Source of the DNA: Acephala macrosclerotiorum
Taxonomy: Eukaryota; Ascomycota; Leotiomycetes; Helotiales; Mollisiaceae
Length of the DNA: 64,000 nucleotides
NCBI GenBank assembly: GCA_014904845.1
Contig: MU119324.1
Coordinates: forward strand, 95,346-159,345
Direction: 5' to 3'
In this document: piece after piece, positions 57,544-64,000 of the stretch
Layout of the letters: each line of letters starts with the position of its first letter
Numbering within the stretch: position 1 is the stretch's first letter
Program-made: the position numbers and the translations under genes
The notes under the pieces: model-generated
Databases searched by the model: none
Told to the model about the DNA's origin: nothing
What the model saw: the letters and a program-made list of their open reading frames with translations, nothing else

Positions 57544-57726
57544 TGGTCCTCTCTCCCTCTACACTACTTGCCACTTGTGCCACCTTATATTCTCGTCCTC
57601 CCCCATAGAAAAAAAGATTTTCTCTTCCCTTCTCCTTTTCTTTTTGGAAGAGTCTTTTTTTCTAAGGGGGAGGACGAGAATATAAGGTGGCGCAAGTGGC
57701 AAGTAGTGTAGTGGGAGAGAGGTCCA
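57544..57726. repeat. Long inverted repeat (about 74-bp arms, ~35-bp loop)
   Basis: Left arm 57544-57617 and right arm 57653-57726 are reverse complements with few mismatches: ccaccttatattctcgtcct pairs with aggacgagaatataaggtgg, and actacttgccacttg with caagtggcaagtagt. The loop is pyrimidine-rich. No coding capacity; could be a foldback MITE or the template of a small-RNA hairpin. Confidence 0.8.
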
Positions 57727-58966
57727 CTTTTGCAATAGAAGAATGTATTTCGGCTTGATTTGTTGGCGTGTGCTGATGCTAGATGGTCGATGTGCTATGA
57801 AACTGGTCGCGGTGACGCATCGTCAAGTGTTGTTGGTGGACCACCTCCCAGCATCAACTGGCGGTATCATTTCAAAATATGAGCACCAATAATTCATTCC
57901 TGAAATTGCCTCAGGATATCTGAGAATTTTCATCTCATGTTGCAGCCGCCATAGATTCATTTGTTGTTGATTTGATGATTTCGTTACTAATGTACCAAAG
58001 GTAGCGCAGCCAGGCCACAGCACCACTTTCAAATTCTCGTCGATGCAAGTGCCTCAGCAAAATTCTGTTGAGATAAAAGCATTACTTGAGGTTAAGAGGT
58101 GCTCAATTTACAATTTGATGGCACTCGCATCTGATTTGGTTGAGCTTCGACGCGTCGTAATCTCGATATCCCGTTGAAGGTGGGTGAAGCAGCGAATGTC
58201 AGTGAGCTCGAAATCGTCACCGCACATCTGCCAGAAGCATCCATGACACATCAAATATGCTCGGATCGATTCGAGCATGCTCACCTCTGTTCTTATTACC
58301 TTCTGCATCATCTCAAAAAGAATTCGGGTGAATCACGTGCACGGGCTCCATCTCATCTTCACCATCTTCAAAGACATGACTCACTTTTCAACCTTCCTCA
58401 CTGTCCTGCTATTGTTTCAAGAATGGGATGGAAAGATGCTGAAATGGAAAACATCAACCTCCTGGTGCCTGAGTTGACTCCCACCCTCTCGCAAGCGCTT
58501 CAACATGTTGACATAGAAAATGCTTTTTGGGCCAAGAAGAGGAATCCTATATACGGGGGCTGGAATGGGAATCCTTAAAATCGATACTAGGATGGATGGA
58601 GTGGGAGAGATGGTGAGAGAACTTTATCTTCAGAAGTATCGACAAGGTGAAAGGTACGTCCACGTGATTATGCTCCGGATTCGATCCTGCTGGACTCATT
58701 TTACTTACACATACAATATGAGGTAAGAACGCAGCTCTGGTCTAAAAGACTGGCCACAGGCCATCCAAGGAAATGCCATTGCGAGACATTTAATGCTTCG
58801 CATCGCAAGAACTTCAACTAGCACAACTACGTCATTGCACCACCACATCTTGGACATCGAGTCCAGTCCATCGCGACTTCCCAGACTGATATATATTTCC
58901 AGGATTCATTTCCTGGCGTCCTTCCAAGATCTCTCATCTTCACCTAATTCATTAAACCTCTTCATA
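57727..58966. other. Intergenic region upstream of the small membrane-protein gene
   Basis: Open frames near 58174-58578 have no recognised domain. The last 150 bases form a pyrimidine-rich 5' leader. Confidence 0.35.
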
Positions 58967-59483
58967 ATGGCATCAACACTCCTCACTGTCCTGCACACTC
59001 TCCAAGCCGCCTTCGCGGGGTACAACATGTACTTAGCCTCAATCTCCATCCGCAACCTTCAGAAATATGAACATGCCACCAAAGCCGCAGCAAAATACTC
59101 CAACATTGCCGAATCTCAACTTTGGAAGACTAGATACACCCAAGCCAGCGGAACTCTTGCTGTACATCTCCCTACCCCCTATGTATCACGTGTCAAAGGC
59201 TGATTCATGTCCACAGGTTCTCTTCACATTCTTGAGCTCTTCATACCTTATTTTCAGCTCAAGAGGGACATTCAAGAACCTCGCCGTAGCTGGGTTAAAT
59301 ATTGCTGCACTGGTAGCTGCACGAGAACACGTGGGAAATTTCTGGAAGCGGAAGGCGAAGATTCCTTTTCCAAAGACTGGGGATTACAATGAGGCGGTTA
59401 GGAAGACGCAGGAGATACGACTGAATATGACATATTTGATCGCAAGCTGGACTGCTTTGGGATCTTTGGGGTTGATTTTCTGA
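58967..59483 (+). CDS. Small multi-pass membrane protein of unknown function
   Basis: Two exons, 58967-59161 and 59217-59483 (55-nt intron, phase 0), give 153 residues. Hydrophobic segments: TLLTVLHTLQAAFAGYNMYL, VLFTFLSSSYLIFS, LAVAGLNIAALVAA and LIASWTALGSLGLIF, so probably four membrane spans. Short charged loops contain KTRYTQASGT and KIPFPKTGDYNEAVRKTQEI. I recognise it only as the kind of short membrane protein found in filamentous ascomycetes and give no function. The start is the only ATG in a good position before the first hydrophobic segment, and splicing joins LA/VLFTF in a conserved-looking way. It is convergent with the monooxygenase downstream, leaving only 132 bp between stop codons. 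Confidence 0.8.
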
Positions 59484-59615
59484 GGGACATCATAAATTGG
59501 CATGAGAAAAGTTGCATAGGTATGGAGTTCGAGGTCAAAATTGATGGTGTTTCTACTCAGGAGCTCTCAGCTGTTCTGTCATCTGATGATGGGCTCCAAA
59601 CCTACCCCACCAGCG

Positions 59616-61525
59616 TCAAATTTTCTCCTCATCCATATAATACGCAAACTCGCCGAATCCATCCTTGTCATGCAGAGTCTGTCCATTCCCCAACCACCGG
59701 AAAGCATTCTCACTCCTCGATACAACATCAAAATGCTCATCTCCGATATTCTCCAACGCATCCTTGAAGTGCAAAATCGTCCCCGCATAAGTTCCCGTCA
59801 CAATACCCGTCTCCTTCCCATTCTTATACCACGAGCGACAGTTATCAGCCCACGCCATCCGCTTCAAAATTTCTTGTGAATACTCGTTGAAGTCCGCTAC
59901 GGACTGGGACTTCGGCGTCACGGACTTGATATCCTGTGTAGCGATCTTCTTTGCCCAGCGAAGGATATAGTCGCTAGTCCATGATACTTGCCTTAGAATA
60001 GAGCCATGTGAGATGACTGCGTTGGGGCCGTTGAACATGAAATAATTAGGCATCGAATCAACCTGAACAGAGAAGAAAGCATCAGGGTTAACTTTCCATC
60101 TCTCATCCAGCGTAGCGCCATTCAATCCCACTAATTTCCACGGCGGGATGAACGAAGTGTCGAAACCCGTTGCGCAGATGATCATGTCAAATTCCTCTTC
60201 TTTTCCATCAACGGCGAGAATACCTTTCTCTGTTACAGATTCGATGGGTTCCATAATGATAGAGGCATTTTCCTGTTGTAAGGCTTCGAGATAACCATCA
60301 CCTAGCGTGAGTCGACGACAGCCGGGGTGAAATCCAGGGATCATCTTGGATGACATTTCTGGATGGTCTTTGAGGATGTCGAGCATTTGGTTTTTGCATG
60401 CTGCTTCTAGACCTTGTTGAATTGGATGCCCGATTTTCATGGCGAAGAAGAAGCCGTTCACACTGGAGGGTCAATTAAACGAGCAAGCACTACTCGCGAT
60501 GAGCATTGGAAGGGAGAACTCACGATGCTTCAAGCTCCTTCCGCAGCGCAAAGTGAGCTTTTGGGTCTTGTCTGAAGTTCTTCTTCTCTTCTTCGGAATA
60601 TGAAAAATTCTTGCCGTTCCTTGCTTTGTCTCCGCAGATGTTGACTGAAATCCACGTCGGGCCTCGAACATAGTTGGTCATTTTTGAGACTTTGGGCTGC
60701 ATTTCTGTGACGATTTGAAGGCCAGATGAGCCATTGCCGATTACTGCAACTTTTTTGCCTTCCCAATCGTACGAGTTGTCCCTGTCATGTTCATATCAGT
60801 GAGTTGTCTCGTGTGTTAAGAAGACTTGCTAACCAGTTTGCACTATGGACAAGTTTGCCTTTGAAGTCGTGAAGACCCTTGATCTTGGGCCATTTCCACT
60901 TACTGGTGTCGTCGTCAGTACAAAACAAGAGATTAGAGCTCGAACCACAGACTTGAGAAAGCCAGATCCGTTCACCAATATATCAGCCTGGTCCTCCTCA
61001 ACACGACCATTGATCTCAGCCTTGATCCTCCATTTGCCTGCCTTATTGTCCCAAGCCGTCTCAAGCACCTTCGAATTAAGCTGCACATTTTTCAACAAGT
61101 TGTACTTTTCTGCAGTCCGTTTGATATATGCATGAATCTCTGGCGCTGGCGAGTAGAACTTCGACCAATCTGGATTCGGTTCAAAAAGAAAGGCGTATCC
61201 ATCTTGTTCACAATCATTTCTCTATTCCACCGCATGGAATGATCTTTGACTCACGAGCAGGAAGATCGCATGCAGCTCCAGGATAAGTGTTCTCGTACCA
61301 GGTCCCGCCAATGTCTGGATTCTTTTCGTAGATAGTAAGCTCAATCTCGTCTTCCAATTTGTGTTCGTGTTGAATCTTGTGTGCGAGCGTCAATCCTGAA
61401 AATCCAGCGCCGACGCAAACAATTTTAAGTTTTCTGCGAGTCAAGATGGGTTGTTCAAGGACTGTAAACATGGGTGCAGTTGTATGGACATCGCCGTTGG
61501 TTGCGCTTTCTGTTGCAGATGGCAT
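59616..61525 (-). CDS. Baeyer-Villiger-type flavin monooxygenase
   Basis: Uses NADPH, FAD and O2 to oxidise ketones to esters or lactones, or related hydroxylations. Five exons, 61525-61255, 61202-60949, 60898-60834, 60781-60524 and 60462-59616, give 564 residues with exact frame closure. FAD-binding GAGFSGLTLAHK is near the N-terminus, then YEKNPDIGGTWYENTYPGAA and ACDLPAHGYAFLFEPNPDWS (first junction). The BVMO fingerprint F-x-G-x3-H-x3-W appears as FKGKLVHSANW across the third intron, followed by the NADPH-binding VAVIGNGSSGLQIV. The C-terminal part has MIICATGFDTSFIPPW and PNYFMFNGPNAVISHGSI. The second donor is a weaker GTGGTT. The protein length suits type I BVMOs of fungal secondary metabolism, but no synthase lies nearby in this window. 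Confidence 0.93.
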
Positions 61526-63819
61526 GCTGAGCTGTACTGGGGTATTGTTCTTTTACTAGATGAAGTATTGAAGTCCAGTTTCAAGCCCAAGAAAGAAGAA
61601 GAAATGATACCCAAACCGCAGAACCCCTTGAGCTGATATATGCAAAGGTGTCTGACTGCCTGTAAGATTTCCTAATCTTAATCATTGTTGCATTCACTCT
61701 TCTGTCCGTCGTTAGCAATGATCTGCATCGTTTTATCCACTCGGACGTCTTGAATGTTGCTTGCATACCGGTAAGGGTGGCTGCAGCGGCTCCTCTCTTC
61801 CAACCTATGGCCATGCAATGCGAGGCCGAGAAAAGCTTAATTCTCTACTCCTGATGTCTGGGGTAATCAGCCGAGTGGACGATATGCAGGGGCCTGTCCT
61901 GCAGAGCAGAGTAGTAGAGTGGGGAAGGATGGATGTCATCACGCCGCACGTTCTCTTCCAATAATTCGCTATGAATACGACTTCTATCAAACAGTCATCT
62001 CTGAAACAAAAAACCCCCCTTAATGTCGCAGTTTATCATCATTGCACACATCGTTTTCTTGAAGCTCGATTTCTGAGCTGGGACTTGCGCACGGTAACTC
62101 CGAGGAAAGGGGCTCGCTTCCACGAAGCGAGCCTTGAGTTTTCGGGGAGAGGTCCTCGCCATCGACATCGTTGTCCAAGTTCAGGCAAGCGCGCCCACGT
62201 ATCCTTACAAGCATTTTGTTGGAGCCCAAGGAGGAATCACTTGGATATGTGGTGGCAGAGATGAAGATTGGGTGCTTTGAAATGTCGAATGGTAGAACAA
62301 TTTTACTGTGAATGTCCGCTCTTGCTTTGAGTTCTTCATCTTCAAATTTTTTAAATGGATATTTAATACCAGCTACACATTTCTTCTAGTAAAATAATAC
62401 TTCCCATGATATTTCTCACTGAGAGAAATTTGGGAAATGATGTTGCTGGTTTGAAGGAAGTGTTCCAAACTTATACAGGCAACAAATTTTTCATCTTACC
62501 GAAGTTTAAATTTTTCAGAGCTCCTAAACTTAAAGCTTCATGATTCCACCAGACGGTCAAATATGTAAATTTCCATCTAATATTCAGCGTTATAGCTAAC
62601 ATCGTATGCTCTCTCTACTGGAGCACGCATCAGTGGATACACGTGACTTATTATCTATTTTGGCAAGTCGCTCTACTTTCTATCTTGACACTCCTCAATT
62701 GGGTAACAATATCTTGGTATCTCCAGTAAGTCTGTTTGTTGTGTTCAATTTCCTGACTCACGACCTCCCCGCTGAAAAGCGTCAAGTGACGGTGTCAGTT
62801 GAGATCCCATAATTAGGTGGTATTGGAGGAGAGTGCACTTAGACATCGTTCAATATTGAAACGAAGCCGCACGCCTGATCGAGCACCGGTTCATATGGGC
62901 AGTCTAGGCTGGTCTAAATGCGCCAGTGAATTTACTTTATTAAGGGATCATTCCCACTTAGTTAGACGGGCAGATTAGACATCACAATACCACCCCTTTT
63001 CCCCTCTCAACTGAAAGACGGGTAATGTCAAGAATCTCAATCTAGACGCCGGGATATTCGACCTACAGACTACCCGCAACTCTTTCACAGAACCCAGGGG
63101 CAGGTTACAAACCTTGACAAACTACTTATACTTCTAAATTCCAACATTCCTTGCTTTCCTAAATAACAGCCCCTTGTCGTCGACGTCCTCCGTTTCTCTC
63201 CACCGTTCCGGTTCACAACAAATCTCGCTCCACTTCTGAACCTAAACCCTGACCAAGAGCCGGATCCCTATCATGTCCATCGGGTTTCCCTCTCAATATA
63301 ACCGCTCTTTCAGTACACCAAAAGTCACCCGCTAATTGCAGCCTATCACACCACTTACCTGAAACTCCTCCTCCCTATTTTCCTTACACTAAGATAAGCT
63401 TATATCTTGGCGCCTGTCAGATCTCCCTCCCGCACCCCCTAAATCCCAGGCGAGCTGCAGATCGCTCTCTATTGCATGCGCCAAGGACCTTAAGTCTCGC
63501 ATCCATATTCCAGGAACGGCAGGTAGCACCCTACGTGCATCGTCCATACTGTTTAGAGCTCTCGCACTCCATTAAATTGCCTCAATTGTAGCATCTTCGG
63601 TCTCGGAGTCTTGATCTTATTATGCTTTGGGAACGTGATTGTCAAGAGTTTGAGCGGCTGCAAGGCTAGATATGGAAGCCGCTCAGAAGAGCGGAGGAAA
63701 TTGAAGGGTAAATAATCTTCTCCATCTCCTCAATTCCTCTCATAGAAACAAGCACAGTTCGAACATCTAGAGACTACTTGCAAGTCACAATCACAACACC
63801 GCAAATCCAAAAACTTAAA
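61526..63819. other. Intergenic region, 2.3 kb
   Basis: Holds the promoter of the monooxygenase at its left and the promoter of the secreted-protein gene at its right. Short frames (61971-62264, 62606-62812) have no recognised domain. A perfect small hairpin lies at 62111-62133. Confidence 0.4.
62111..62133. repeat. Perfect 10-bp stem hairpin with 3-nt loop
   Basis: ggctcgcttc-cac-gaagcgagcc. Not followed by a T-run in either direction, so not obviously a terminator; no neighbouring gene explains it. Confidence 0.6.
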
Positions 63820-64000
63820 ATGAAGTTCTCAATCCTCCTCTCCTCCATCCGCGGCCTCGTACTCGCCTCTCCTGCTCCAACGCTTACAGAACGAGGCTGC
63901 TCGTGCCACAAGGTCGGCGATGAATATGGTAAGAGCTGGGGCCACCAAACACGGCCCACCCCACCATTTTACACCAAAACACTCCTTTTGCGTTTATTTA
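63820..64000 (+). CDS. Small secreted cysteine-containing protein, 5' exon only
   Basis: Starts MKFSILLSSIRGLVLASPAP, a short signal peptide with a likely cleavage after an Ala near LASPAP. It continues TLTERGCSCHKVGDEYG, then a canonical donor (GTAAGAG at 63929). The acceptor and the rest lie beyond the window, so the family cannot be named. The signal peptide and an early Cys pair suggest a small secreted (effector-like) protein. Confidence 0.6.
   Translation, partial: MKFSILLSSIRGLVLASPAPTLTERGCSCHKVGDEYGKSWGHQTRPTPPFYTKTLLLRLF

Noticed and set aside
62606..62812. 68-codon plus frame
   Set aside because: Short, no motif, no promoter or splice support.
1..64000. tRNA genes or a CRISPR array
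   Set aside because: Scanning by eye for B-box-like ggttcgantcc words and regularly spaced repeats found nothing convincing; a tRNAscan-SE run would be decisive for tRNAs.

Overview
The window reads as nuclear DNA of a filamentous ascomycete (Pezizomycotina). Genes carry many short spliceosomal introns (about 45-120 nt, GT..AG, several with CTAAC-like branch sites). The gene families are typical of these fungi: HET, CFEM plus rhodopsin-like membrane receptor, Zn2Cys6 regulator, Baeyer-Villiger monooxygenase, 2EXR, and an OrsD-like zinc finger. A roughly 9.7 kb block of extreme A+T, and scattered pseudogenes with C-to-T type nonsense codons, point to repeat-induced point mutation (RIP). A leotiomycete-like host is my guess from overall gene flavour only. 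Exon structures were derived by hand from splice signals, reading frame and family conservation; for most genes the exon lengths sum to a whole number of codons.

Layout, left to right. 1-3274: a cut-off MFS monocarboxylate-type transporter and a Zn2Cys6 regulator, both on the minus strand. 4975-5904: a cysteine-rich CXC-like protein. 6360-7437: an F-box-like relic. 8221-8865: a small VOC/glyoxalase protein. 9071-11851: a large BTB/POZ-like protein. 12540-13460 and 14257-15799: decayed sugar transporter and cytochrome P450. 16417-17736: RNA 3'-phosphate cyclase. 18441-19428: an SDR with an altered active site. 21411-23233: the tRNA t6A dehydratase (TCD/TcdA family). 24029-24660: a fragment of cysteinyl-tRNA synthetase.

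25023-28084 holds the most unusual intact gene: a five-exon, 926-residue protein joining a HET domain, a long coiled coil and a vWA domain with a complete MIDAS metal site. To its right come an OrsD-like fragment (29129-29650), a CFEM seven-TM receptor of Pth11 type (30143-31755), two adjoining foldback/MITE elements (32127-32665), a secreted BBE-type FAD oxidase (33016-34848), a HET pseudogene (35907-36557), a secreted type-B carboxylesterase (37685-39522) and a second rhodopsin-domain membrane protein (40270-41908).

The block from about 42250 to 51995 has almost no G or C, and nearly all that remain sit in CpG. It has no coding potential and could be a RIP-destroyed repeat array or part of a centromere. 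The right flank carries formyltetrahydrofolate deformylase (54182-55234), a 2EXR pseudogene, a 74-bp-armed hairpin, a small membrane protein (58967-59483), a Baeyer-Villiger monooxygenase (59616-61525) and the first exon of a small secreted protein at the right edge.

The genes do not form one pathway. Housekeeping genes (RNA cyclase, TCD, PurU) alternate with accessory, self-recognition, surface-sensing and secreted functions and with many relics, as expected beside a repeat-rich, mutation-prone compartment.
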